A DNA stretch of 64,000 nucleotides from the NCBI RefSeq assembly GCF_002159665.1, contig NZ_NFJC01000001.1:186001-250000 (forward strand), written 5' to 3'. This document shows positions 1 to 7,855 of the stretch, one piece after another; position 1 is the first letter of the stretch, and every line of letters starts with the position of its first letter. The position numbers and the translations under genes are program-made. The stretch comes from Desulfovibrio sp. An276. Its GTDB lineage: Bacteria; Desulfobacterota; Desulfovibrionia; Desulfovibrionales; Desulfovibrionaceae. Below the pieces are notes generated by a model that did not search any database, was not told where the DNA came from, and saw only the letters and a list, made by a program, of their open reading frames with translations.

Positions 1-596
1 GCCAAAAGAAGCCGTATGCCATAGCTTTTCAGGGCCGGCAGGGCCAGGCCGAGGAAGAGAGCAAGGCAGGAGTTGAAAAAGACGCGGGGAATGGGTTCTG
101 CCTGGGTAGCGCCCCAGTACGTGCCATAGGCCCAGTAAAAGGTAATGCTGCAGGCAAGGCTCAGCAGGACGGCAAGGGATGCCCGGATCCCAAGAAACCT
201 TCCCAGTGCATACCAGCTTAACAGATGCAGCCAAATGGCAATGGCTCCTGCCTTTAGAATAGCCACTGCCGCATTGGCACTGGAAGAAAAAAGGCCTGCG
301 AGATCCGTCATAAGATTGGGGACACCAGGGTCGTGGACAAAGAGTCGCGCGATGGGGTCGGCAGCAAAAGCTGCCGGATACCTGGCAGCCTCAAGAATCT
401 GTGCATAGTTTTGCAGATCCGTGTCTATGCCAGCGCCCAGGGGAGAGAGCTGCAGCGTGCCCTTCAGGGCAGCAAGGCTGAAGAGGAGGCTCATGCAGGC
501 AAAGAGGATATCCGCTATGCCAGGCCTGGAGGATATGGTGCGCAAAAAAAGCTCCTGCATCTGTCTCGAGTGCCGGTTTCCACTTGCTCCGTTCAT
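1..596 (-). CDS. Integral membrane protein, N-terminal part (gene cut by the window's left edge)
   Basis: An open minus-strand frame of about 198 codons runs from an ATG at 596 (GGAAAG six bases upstream) off the left edge. A short polar start (MNGASGNRHSRQ) leads into a hydrophobic segment (IADILFACMSLLFSLAAL). A loop with acidic and aromatic residues (GIDTDLQNYAQILEAARYP) follows, then at least two more hydrophobic stretches (AAVAILKAGAIAIWLHLL; ASLAVLLSLACSITFYWAYG) and a further one near the edge. This is the pattern of a polytopic inner-membrane protein. An acidic loop after the first membrane segment recalls GT-C type glycosyltransferases, but I do not recognise the family and assign no function. 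The real C-terminus lies outside the window. Confidence 0.7.
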   Translation of the reverse strand, partial: MNGASGNRHSRQMQELFLRTISSRPGIADILFACMSLLFSLAALKGTLQLSPLGAGIDTDLQNYAQILEAARYPAAFAADPIARLFVHDPGVPNLMTDLAGLFSSSANAAVAILKAGAIAIWLHLLSWYALGRFLGIRASLAVLLSLACSITFYWAYGTYWGATQAEPIPRVFFNSCLALFLGLALPALKSYGIRLLL

Positions 597-712
597 CCAG
601 GGCTTTCCATGTTTGTGGCACAAGGAGCCGGGAAGCGGAGGTTCGCGCTACTCTGAAATCCATCCCCACGCTTTGTCAACAGCTTTTGCTCTTTTCGCCC
701 TCCACAAAGCTA

Positions 713-751
713 GATGCGGCCGCAAGGGGATATTCCCCTTGCGGCCGCATC
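713..751 (-). terminator. Perfect 18-bp stem-loop downstream of acs
   Basis: Arms 713-730 and 734-751 are exact reverse complements around a 3-nt loop, and each arm carries an 8-bp GCGGCCGC block. It lies between the acs stop (772) and the start of the next minus-strand gene (596). There is no good T-run on either side, so it may be an intrinsic-like terminator, an RNA-stabilising 3' end or a transcriptional pause rather than a classical terminator. Confidence 0.6.
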
Positions 752-771
752 GGCTTCAAAACTGTTTGGAC

Positions 772-2829
772 TTATTCTTTGGCCCTTTCATCGTGGTCGC
801 GCTCCACGTCAACGGAAGCGGACTCATGCATGCCAAGCAAGATGTTTTGGTGACCGAAGATGATGTGCTGCACAACCTCGGGCCTTGCCACAGTGGTGAG
901 CTCACCCAGATCCTCCAGGGTCGCACCGCCGGCTATCTTGCGCAGGATGCGGCGTATGACCTTGCCGGAATGGGTCTTGGGCAGGGCTTCCACAAACTGG
1001 ATGTATTCCGGGCTTGCCAGGGCGCCAATGTCGCGGCGAACGGTTTCCACCAGCTTCTTGCGCAAGGAATCCGTCCACGGCACCTCGTCCCTGGTGACAA
1101 TGTAGACGTAGATGGCCTCGCCCTTCAAGGGATGGGGCATGGGCACTACGGCTGCCTCACCCACTTCCTCGCAGGAGGCAAGCACGGCCTCGATTTCGGC
1201 AGTGGAGAGCCTGTGGCCGGAGACGTTGATACTGTCGTCTATGCGTCCCAGGATCCAGAAATAGCCGTCCTCGTCCACTTCCGCACCGTCGCCGGACTCG
1301 TAGCAGCCAAAGCGACTGAAGTAGGACTGGTACTTTGCCTCATCGTTGTAGACGCCAAGCATGATGCCGGGCCAGGGCTTGCGAATGACAAGGTGGCCGG
1401 ACTGGCGATCCTCGCTTGTGTCCATGTCGGGCGAGGTGGAATCGCGCATGACGGTGGCGTCAATGCCTGGCAGCGGTCTTGTGGCGGAACCGGGCTTCAG
1501 GCGTGTGGCATAGGGCAGGGGCGCAATCATGGCGCCGCCGGTCTCGGTCTGCCACCACGTGTCCACGATGGGCAGTTCGCTGTCACCGATATTGCGGTAG
1601 TACCACTGCCAGACCTCGGGGCTGATGGGCTCGCCAACGGAACCAAGGATGCGCAGGGTGCGCAAATCGTAGCGCTCGCACCAGGCCTCGCCAAGGCGCA
1701 TGAGGGAGCGGATGACTGTGGGGGCAGTGTAGAGGATGTTCACGCGGAACTTTTCCACTATGCGCCAGTAGCGGTCGGGCTTGGGCCAGGTGGGCACGCC
1801 CTCGAACATGAGGACAGTGGCACCAAGGGCCAGGGGGCCGTAGACGCCATAGGTGTGGCCAGTGATCCAGCCTATGTCTGCAGTGCACCAGTGCACGTCG
1901 TCGTCGTGCATGTCAAAAAGCCACTGAGTGGTGTGGGCGGCATAGGTGAGATAGCCGCCTGTGGAGTGCAGAACACCAGTGGGCTTGCCGGTGCTGCCGC
2001 TTGTGTGCAGCAAAAAGAGCGGATCCGTGGAATTCATGCGCTCGCAAGGGTAATCCACGTCCAGGGTGAAGTCCTCGACCAAATCGTGCCACCAGATGTC
2101 ACGGTTGGGCTGCATCTTGACGTCTTCAAGGTTGGCGTGGTTCACGACAACCACATGAGCGACGGAGGGGCACTTTTCGATGATGGGATCAAGATTGGCC
2201 TTGAGAGGCTTTTTCTTGCCGGCACGAATGGCAGCGTCGGCAGTGATCACGATCTTGGCCTTGGCGCCCTGGATACGGCTGCGCACGCCACCCTCGGCAT
2301 AGCCGGAGAAAATGGCTGTGTGGATGGCACCGATACGTGCGCAGGCGAGCATGGCTATGACGAGCTCCGGGATCATGGGCATGTAGAGGGCCACACGATC
2401 GCCCTTGCGGACGCGCAGGGAGCTCAAGGCGTGGGCTACACGACAGACCTCGGTGTAGAGCATCTGGTAGGTGAAGCAGCGCACGTCCATTTCGTTTTCG
2501 CCCTGCCAGATGAGGGCTGCCTTGTTGCGGCGACCAATGAGAATGTGGCGGTCGATGCAGTTGAAGGAGGCGTTGAGCTTTGCGCCTGTGAACCAGCGGT
2601 ACTTGTGCCTTTCCTCGTCGGCTTCCAATACCTTGTCCCAGCGCTTGAACCAGTGCAGTAGCTGCGAAGCACGTCCTGCCCAGAATTCTTCCGGGTTCTC
2701 GAGGGCCTGCTTGTACAACACTTCGGCTTCTTCGCTGCCGCATACCCATGCGGAAGCCTTGCCGTGCAAGGGTGGCAAATAGCTTCCCGTCTGCTGAGTC
2801 AGCGAGTTTTTGCGGCTTTCCTGAGACAT
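772..2829 (-). CDS. acs: Acetyl-CoA synthetase (AMP-forming)
   Basis: The 685-residue protein activates acetate to acetyl-CoA through acetyl-AMP in the cytoplasm. The ANL-superfamily signatures are in order: P-loop-like [11 protein letters not shown], the aromatic [10 protein letters not shown] motif, the [20 protein letters not shown] hinge region, and the C-terminal [14 protein letters not shown], whose lysine is the adenylation lysine that protein acetylation controls in this family. The N-terminal ACAS_N-type segment ([10 protein letters not shown]) is present. I chose the ATG at 2829 because AGGAGGAG lies just upstream; the frame stays open further but without a site. The tail extends about 45 residues beyond the usual end and is acidic. 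The gene is monocistronic by spacing, with a strong stem-loop after it. Confidence 0.96.
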   Translation of the reverse strand: MSQESRKNSLTQQTGSYLPPLHGKASAWVCGSEEAEVLYKQALENPEEFWAGRASQLLHWFKRWDKVLEADEERHKYRWFTGAKLNASFNCIDRHILIGRRNKAALIWQGENEMDVRCFTYQMLYTEVCRVAHALSSLRVRKGDRVALYMPMIPELVIAMLACARIGAIHTAIFSGYAEGGVRSRIQGAKAKIVITADAAIRAGKKKPLKANLDPIIEKCPSVAHVVVVNHANLEDVKMQPNRDIWWHDLVEDFTLDVDYPCERMNSTDPLFLLHTSGSTGKPTGVLHSTGGYLTYAAHTTQWLFDMHDDDVHWCTADIGWITGHTYGVYGPLALGATVLMFEGVPTWPKPDRYWRIVEKFRVNILYTAPTVIRSLMRLGEAWCERYDLRTLRILGSVGEPISPEVWQWYYRNIGDSELPIVDTWWQTETGGAMIAPLPYATRLKPGSATRPLPGIDATVMRDSTSPDMDTSEDRQSGHLVIRKPWPGIMLGVYNDEAKYQSYFSRFGCYESGDGAEVDEDGYFWILGRIDDSINVSGHRLSTAEIEAVLASCEEVGEAAVVPMPHPLKGEAIYVYIVTRDEVPWTDSLRKKLVETVRRDIGALASPEYIQFVEALPKTHSGKVIRRILRKIAGGATLEDLGELTTVARPEVVQHIIFGHQNILLGMHESASVDVERDHDERAKE

Positions 2830-3680
2830 GATTCTCCTCCTGCGCGTGACAGTCATACTGGAATCCAATGAAGGATTATGGACGATGCACAACGGGCATT
2901 CGCCCATTTTTAGCGATTAAGGGCTTTTTCCCTGTTTCGTCAAGTCACTTTCCTGTTTCCTGCTCCAAAATGCGGGCTGCGAAACAGGAACAAGTCGCAA
3001 TTTTGCACCCTTTTTCCTGCCTTTCATCCTCTTGATCCAAAATTCACGTATCGAAAGGCTGTTTTTGAAGAATATTTTCCCTGTAATTGTACGTAATTAG
3101 CAAGAGAGGAGCCAGACTGTATCCACTGTTTGAACGTTCATTTTGTCCTGAGGCAAAAATTTTTCACTTTTTTTTTGCAAAGCACCATTGCAATTCTTGA
3201 CGCCCTACCCAAAAAAGCTGGAAAAACAAAAGATTGAACGTTCAATCAATATTATGGAGCATAACGCTTCACTTTCCTACTGCACTGGAGATGGACGACC
3301 AGAGCAGTGGCCCCAAAGCCTCAATGCTGTATCAACGAAGTCCCGGGCAAGGCGCAGGGGCAAGGCATCCCATTCCCGAGCCCATGCCAGCTGGAACACA
3401 AGTCTTTGCAAACATGCCCTTTCCTGGCCGGCTTCTTCCCCAAATGGCCTCTTTTGCTGTTGTAAACAGGGCCTGCGTGTGCTAGTTTTTCCATGCGTAA
3501 AAGGCGTGCAGAGCCTGGCTTCCAGGCGGATGCACTCCTTTTGTCTACCCATTCTTGTCCCTGTCTGGCCTGTCTTTTGCAGAGTCTTCTCCTTAAAACT
3601 CGCGACAGCAAGGCAAAAAGGCTTTCCCGAAAAAAGGAATGCTTTTGCAGGGCGAGCCCCCTTGGAGCATTGGAGGGACA
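2830..3680. other. Long intergenic region between divergent acs and the Fur-family gene
   Basis: No convincing gene is seen in these 850 bases. The acs-proximal part (about 2930-3250) is AT-rich and probably holds the acs promoter and the two TGAACGTTCA palindromes listed separately. The part nearer the Fur gene is more G+C rich. It contains a possible sigma-70 promoter for that gene: TTGTAA at 3460-3465, a 17-nt spacer and TAGTTT at 3483-3488, leaving a leader of nearly 200 nt. Several open frames cross the region but none has a ribosome site together with a protein-like sequence. Confidence 0.5.
3131..3247. promoter_or_regulatory. Two palindromic operator-like sites sharing TGAACGTTCA
   Basis: TGAACGTTCA occurs at 3131-3140. 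It recurs inside the perfect 16-bp palindrome GATTGAACGTTCAATC at 3232-3247, about 104 bp away, close to ten helical turns. Both sites lie on the acs side of the acs/Fur intergenic region. Short perfect palindromes of this kind are typical binding sites of dimeric regulators such as the TetR family. No matching regulator gene can be assigned here. Confidence 0.45.
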
Positions 3681-4199
3681 ATGCCAAACAAAGTCCAGAA
3701 GAATACGTCCCATGCAGGGCCGACTGTCGAGCAGTTCGTGGAATTCATGACCAGGAACAAGATGAACATCACGGCCCAGCGGCGCCGCATAGCCGAGGCC
3801 TTCTTCAACTATCCCGGCCACCATACCCTGGAAGAATTCTACCAGTACGTACAGACACTGGATTCCAGCATAGGGCAGACAACGGTCTACAGGACTCTGA
3901 AGCTGCTGTGCGCTGCAGGGCTTGCAGCGGAAATCCATCTGACGGACACGGTTGCCCACTACGAAATCGTCAACGCAGGCACGCATCACGATCATCTGAC
4001 CTGTGTCAATTGCGGCAAGATAGTGGAAGTCTACGACAACAACATCGAGCAGCTGCAAAAGAGCATTGCCGAAAGATACGGCTTTACGCTTCTGGGACAT
4101 TTTCACGTGCTCTATGGGCTTTGCTCCGAGTGCCGCGCGCACAAGGACAGCGAGGAAGAGCTGGACGAACAGGCAAGACTGGCCACAAAGCTCAAATAG
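3681..4199 (+). CDS. Fur-family metal-dependent transcriptional regulator
   Basis: The 172-residue protein has the Fur layout. A winged-helix domain (about residues 15-95, with the TTVYRTLKLL recognition region) is followed by a dimerisation domain with the HHDHLTC metal motif at about 102-108. Two CxxC pairs, C108/C111 and C148/C151, form a likely structural zinc site. The HHDH motif resembles Fur more than the manganese/iron peroxide sensor PerR, but members are hard to tell apart by sequence. The ATG at 3681 follows GGAGGGACA; the in-frame start 14 codons upstream has no site. A lysine-rich tail ends the protein. It stands alone on the plus strand, 129 bp before the HD-domain gene. Targets are not visible here, except possibly the Fur-box-like sequence upstream of tpx. 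Confidence 0.9.
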   Translation: MPNKVQKNTSHAGPTVEQFVEFMTRNKMNITAQRRRIAEAFFNYPGHHTLEEFYQYVQTLDSSIGQTTVYRTLKLLCAAGLAAEIHLTDTVAHYEIVNAGTHHDHLTCVNCGKIVEVYDNNIEQLQKSIAERYGFTLLGHFHVLYGLCSECRAHKDSEEELDEQARLATKLK

Positions 4200-4328
4200 C
4201 GCATCAGACACACCGACACACACAGGCACTCGGGCGTACATCCGGGCGCAAAAGACCTTCCCCCTGCGGGCCGGCTTTTGCGCCACTTTTTTCACCCTTC
4301 TCCAAAAATTCGGGAGGCAGACCAGGGC

Positions 4329-5570
4329 ATGACAGTTCAAGGACAGGACTTTGGCAGGACAGCCAACAGCGAGGAAGCCCCCTTTCGTTTCAGACCATCC
4401 CGTCCCTTCCGCTATCCGGACGATTTTCCCTGGAAGGGGGCCCTGCACGCCCGTGCCGTGCCAGTGATTATGTTCAAACCCCTTGCGGATCAAAAAAACG
4501 CTCTTTCCGGAACCAAGGGAGAAGAAAGACTCTTTGCTGCTGCGCAAAGACTTCTTGCTCTCTACCATAATCTCAACCTGGAACCCCTCTTTGTGATCCA
4601 TGCAGGACTCCCCGCAAAGGAGCTTTCCAAGGGACACAAAAAGAAGGGCAAACCAGGAGGCCTTCCGGCTCTTGCGTGCAAAATGGCCCTTCTTGGGTGC
4701 CGAGTGTTCCTGCTCGCAGGCGAGAGGGAGATGTGGAAGGCTTTGGAAAACCTTGTCTCGGATCCCGTCCTCTTCCACCCTGCAGCCTTTCCCTATACAA
4801 GGCGCTCGACACTGTGTTGCCTTCTTGAACTCGCAGCAAATTCCCCGAAGATCTCGCATTGTCCCTGCTCGCTTGCCGGGCCAGGCTGGCCCATCTATCT
4901 TGCAAAAGGGGATCTGGCATCCCTAGCCTTGGGCACAGCCTCTCTCGATGACATTGCAAGGCAAGCGCAGGACAAGGACCTCTTGGACGAACTCTCCACC
5001 CTGCCCCAGGACCCACTGCAGGAAAGATACGCAAGCCTTTTGCAAAAATCCCTTTCCCCTGAGGAAGCCCTTGCGCTTCTTCGCTTCCTCAATGTGCCAG
5101 AGCGCGGCATAGCACACGCCATGGCAGTAGGCCGCACGGCAAAGGTCCTTGCGATGCACTATATCCTCAAGGGCGAGCCAGTGGACGAGGCTCTCTCCTG
5201 TGCTGCGGGCTATGTGCACGACATTGCCAAGGGCTTTGGGCACCACGAAAAAATTGGCGGCCATTTCCTCGATTTTCTGGGCCTTTCCGATCTTGCGCGT
5301 TGCGTGCGCGATCACAGGGACCTTGTGCTTGCCAAAGACGAGGACGTGAGCCCCAGGGAGCTTGTGTACCTTGCAGACAAGTACTGTTTTGGCCCGCGCT
5401 TTGTTCCCCTTGAACGGCGCTTTGGCATGAAGATGGAGCTTTTTGCGGACAACGAAAAAGCTGTCGCAGGCATACAAAAGCGCCTCTCCCACGCTTTGGC
5501 CCTGGAAAAGAGGATACGCAGGGAGCTAAAGAAAAGTCCTGCAGACATTGCCCGGGACACTCTGAACTGA
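4329..5570 (+). CDS. HD-domain protein of the molybdo-hydroxylase maturation cluster (probable)
   Basis: The protein has 413 residues from the ATG at 4329. The C-terminal third is an HD phosphohydrolase domain: H263 (ERGIAHAMAVGRT), H297-D298 (AAGYVHDIAKG), H305/H306 and a DHRDL motif near 328-332. The first 230 residues have no clear family; a few patches (IMFKPL, GPGWPIYL) might be remnants of a MobA-like nucleotidyltransferase, which is speculation. From memory, related Desulfovibrio genomes carry an NTP transferase/HD/phosphatase protein near the aldehyde oxidoreductase gene; here the HD and phosphatase parts are separate genes followed by XdhC. A TTG at 4278 would add 17 residues but has no ribosome site; for 4329 the GGGAGG is somewhat distant. 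Substrate unknown. Confidence 0.75.
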   Translation: MTVQGQDFGRTANSEEAPFRFRPSRPFRYPDDFPWKGALHARAVPVIMFKPLADQKNALSGTKGEERLFAAAQRLLALYHNLNLEPLFVIHAGLPAKELSKGHKKKGKPGGLPALACKMALLGCRVFLLAGEREMWKALENLVSDPVLFHPAAFPYTRRSTLCCLLELAANSPKISHCPCSLAGPGWPIYLAKGDLASLALGTASLDDIARQAQDKDLLDELSTLPQDPLQERYASLLQKSLSPEEALALLRFLNVPERGIAHAMAVGRTAKVLAMHYILKGEPVDEALSCAAGYVHDIAKGFGHHEKIGGHFLDFLGLSDLARCVRDHRDLVLAKDEDVSPRELVYLADKYCFGPRFVPLERRFGMKMELFADNEKAVAGIQKRLSHALALEKRIRRELKKSPADIARDTLN

Positions 5571-5686
5571 TATTGTGCCCAAGGGCCACTTCGGGGCGAG
5601 CCAGTGTTCAGGGCCTTCTCCCCCAAATCCCAACTCCCGAATCGCAACCTTTCCGAAGGCAGGCCTACCCTGCCACAACATGAGCC

Positions 5687-6307
5687 ATGCCGGATACTTC
5701 CTCCCCTACCCTTCCTGAAAACGGTCAGGCAATCCTTCTTCTTCGCCACTGCGAGCTTGTCCCGAATCCCGAACACCGCTTTGTGGGACAACGAGACGTG
5801 GAGCTCTCGTCATACGGAGAGGCGCACATGACCCGCCTGGCAGAAGAGATTGCCGAAGCCCTGGAAAAAACACCACCCAAGGCCTTTTTCTGTTCGGATT
5901 TGCGCAGGGGCATAGCCTGTGCCGACATCCTGCGCAGGGCCTTCAGACCCAGGGGCGGAACCATGCCTGTCATTGCGGATCCCGGCTTTCGGGAAATATC
6001 CCTTGGCGCCTGGGAGGGTCTTGCCAAGGAAGAGGTGGAAAAACGCTTTCCAGGAGCCTTGGCAGAGCGCGGGAAGGATTTTGCGAACTACGCACCAGCA
6101 GGGGGCGAGAGCCTTGCCATGCTGCAAAGAAGGGCACTCATGGCAATCCTTAGGGCACGCATGCACACGCCAGAAGGCCTTTTCGTGGTTGTGGGGCATT
6201 GCGCCTTCAACAGGACCATTCTTGCGGACTACCTTGCCCTGCCATTGGAATGCGCCATGAGTATCCCCCAGCCCTACGGGGCCATGAGCCTTCTTTGGGG
6301 AAGATAG
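5687..6307 (+). CDS. Histidine phosphatase family protein (phosphoglycerate mutase/CobC-like)
   Basis: The 206-residue cytoplasmic protein has the branch-1 histidine phosphatase pattern. The catalytic RH pair is in LLLRHCELVPN (R20, H21); the usual glycine after RH is cysteine. It also has the SDLRRGIACADIL segment, the REISLGAWEGL motif with its glutamate and a second catalytic histidine in VVVGHCAFNR. It resembles alpha-ribazole phosphatases, but no cobalamin genes are nearby. Its place 116 bp after the HD gene and about 100 bp before xdhC suggests a nucleotide- or cofactor-related phosphatase in molybdo-enzyme maturation. The start lacks a strong ribosome site. The exact substrate cannot be given. 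Confidence 0.85.
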   Translation: MPDTSSPTLPENGQAILLLRHCELVPNPEHRFVGQRDVELSSYGEAHMTRLAEEIAEALEKTPPKAFFCSDLRRGIACADILRRAFRPRGGTMPVIADPGFREISLGAWEGLAKEEVEKRFPGALAERGKDFANYAPAGGESLAMLQRRALMAILRARMHTPEGLFVVVGHCAFNRTILADYLALPLECAMSIPQPYGAMSLLWGR

Positions 6308-6406
6308 AGCGGGGCATCCCCAAAAAGCCCCTGCTGCCTGTCACGGCTTTCATCGCGGCCTTTGCAATCGCGGCTTTCAGGCCCCGTCTTTCAGGAGTGT
6401 ATTTTC

Positions 6407-7561
6407 ATGTCCATAGTAGAGAGTATTTGCCAGGAACTCCAAAAGAAGAAGAACCTTGCCCTGGTCTCCATTGTAAAGCAGCTTGCCTCTGCACCGAGGC
6501 ATGCGGGCTCCTGCATGCTGGTTGACGAGGAAGGCCTTGTCGCCGGCACCATTGGCGGAGGCCTTCTGGAGGGTCAGGCCATAGAAAGGGGCATGGAGGT
6601 GGCAAAGTCCGGCCGCTCCGAATTCATGGACTTCAGGCTCACTGGCAAGGACGCGGCCTCTGCCGGCATGATCTGCGGGGGCAGCATGCGCCTTTTCCTC
6701 GAACCCATACACCCGGAGAGCAGAACCCAAGTGCTCTACCAGCGCCTTGCCATAGCCATGGGCTGCGGGGACGACATGTTTTCCGTGATCCCCGTGCGTG
6801 CGCCCGGAAGGCGGGTTTTGTGCCGCAAGAAGGCTGCCACCTGGCCCATCCCCACGGAGATCGCCTGCACCTTAAGGGAAAAGCTCGAGAAGGGGGAGCT
6901 GGACGTGCCCCTGGAGATTTCCGATTCCATGGGCCAGAACTTTGTTGTCATCCCCTGGTCAGCACCCTGGAGGCTTGTCCTTGCAGGCGGTGGCCACGTG
7001 GCCCAGGCAACTGCAGAGATTGCCGCAAGGGCGGATTTTACTGTCTGTGTCCTGGACGACAGGGAGGAGTTTGCCAATAAAGACCGCTTCCCCATGGCGG
7101 CATTGGTGCGCGCTGTTCCGGAGTACAAGGACTGCTTTGCAGGCATGGCCCTGGAAAACAAGACCCTTGTTGTCATCGTGACCAGGGGGCACAGCTATGA
7201 CAAGGTAGTCCTCGTTCAGGCTTTGAAAAAAAAGCCGGCCTACCTTGGCATGATCGGCTCAAAGCGCAAGATCAGGACCATCTACGACATGCTTTTGAAC
7301 GAGGAAGGCTTTGCAAAGGAAGACCTTGCACGGGTGACGGCTCCGGTGGGCCTCGACATTGGTGCCGAAACACCTGCAGAAATTGGCATAAGCATCGTGG
7401 CTCAGCTTATTGCCGCAAGGGCTGTCCTTGACGGTGGAAGGCATCACCTTGATGCCTCTCTTGCAGGACAGGTGCAGGGTGCAGACAAGGCGCAGGAAGC
7501 TGAGGAGAAGGAGAGTTCCGGGCTTTGCGAGAGCGGCGCAGGCTGCGAGACTGCCAGCTAG
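6407..7561 (+). CDS. XdhC/CoxI-family molybdenum cofactor maturation protein
   Basis: The 384-residue protein combines the N-terminal XdhC_CoxI segment (SAPRHAGSCMLV, then GTIGGGLLEGQAIERG) with a Rossmann-type XdhC_C domain. That domain has the GGGHVAQATAEIA dinucleotide-type motif, the acidic VLDDREEF motif, YLGMIGSKRKI and the conserved GLDIGAETPAEIGISIVAQ block. XdhC proteins bind molybdenum cofactor and insert its sulfurated form into hydroxylases of the xanthine oxidase family. The obvious client is the Mop oxidoreductase at 20.1-22.8 kb. CAGGAG lies nine bases before the ATG. The last 30 residues are a low-complexity tail rich in E, A, S and C with no assigned role. Confidence 0.92.
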   Translation: MSIVESICQELQKKKNLALVSIVKQLASAPRHAGSCMLVDEEGLVAGTIGGGLLEGQAIERGMEVAKSGRSEFMDFRLTGKDAASAGMICGGSMRLFLEPIHPESRTQVLYQRLAIAMGCGDDMFSVIPVRAPGRRVLCRKKAATWPIPTEIACTLREKLEKGELDVPLEISDSMGQNFVVIPWSAPWRLVLAGGGHVAQATAEIAARADFTVCVLDDREEFANKDRFPMAALVRAVPEYKDCFAGMALENKTLVVIVTRGHSYDKVVLVQALKKKPAYLGMIGSKRKIRTIYDMLLNEEGFAKEDLARVTAPVGLDIGAETPAEIGISIVAQLIAARAVLDGGRHHLDASLAGQVQGADKAQEAEEKESSGLCESGAGCETAS

Positions 7562-7655
7562 AAAGACACAAGAATCAAGCAGGGCTGACCCTATCCAGAG
7601 AGAGGCATGAGGGGCGGATCCCGCACAAATTCCCGGGCGCGTGAGCAAGGGGCTT

Positions 7656-7818
7656 GAACCGATTGCAAAATCCGGTTCATGTTTCACGCGTCCGGGACTT
7701 TTCTTTTTGGAAATTGGCGTATAGAGTGAAATCCAGTATCAGCCTGAATTCCAATACTGGCAGAATTTGGCCGAATTTGTTGCAGAACCGGTCTTTTTTG
7801 TACGGACACGTCCGGTTC
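7656..7818. promoter_or_regulatory. Inverted GAACCG/CCGGTTC half-sites upstream of the EF-G-like gene
   Basis: GAACCG (7656-7661) pairs with CCGGTTC (7672-7678), and about 110 bp on GAACCGG (7785-7791) pairs with CCGGTTC (7812-7818). The second pair brackets a T-run, so it could form a terminator-like hairpin; the first could be the 3' end of the xdhC transcript. Alternatively both pairs are operators. The 294-base gap contains nothing else recognisable. Confidence 0.35.
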
Positions 7819-7855
7819 GTTTTTCCCCTGTCCACGTCAACCACGGGAGTACTTC

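Noticed and set aside
421-2661. A 746-codon open frame on the plus strand opposite acs
   Set aside because: It is antisense to a complete, motif-rich acs gene, has no ribosome site and a composition that follows acs codon positions; long antisense frames are common in DNA with this codon bias.
3188-4859. Long overlapping frames on both strands across the Fur-family gene and its leader
   Set aside because: They conflict with the well-supported Fur-family and HD genes and contain basic, cysteine- and proline-rich junk sequence.
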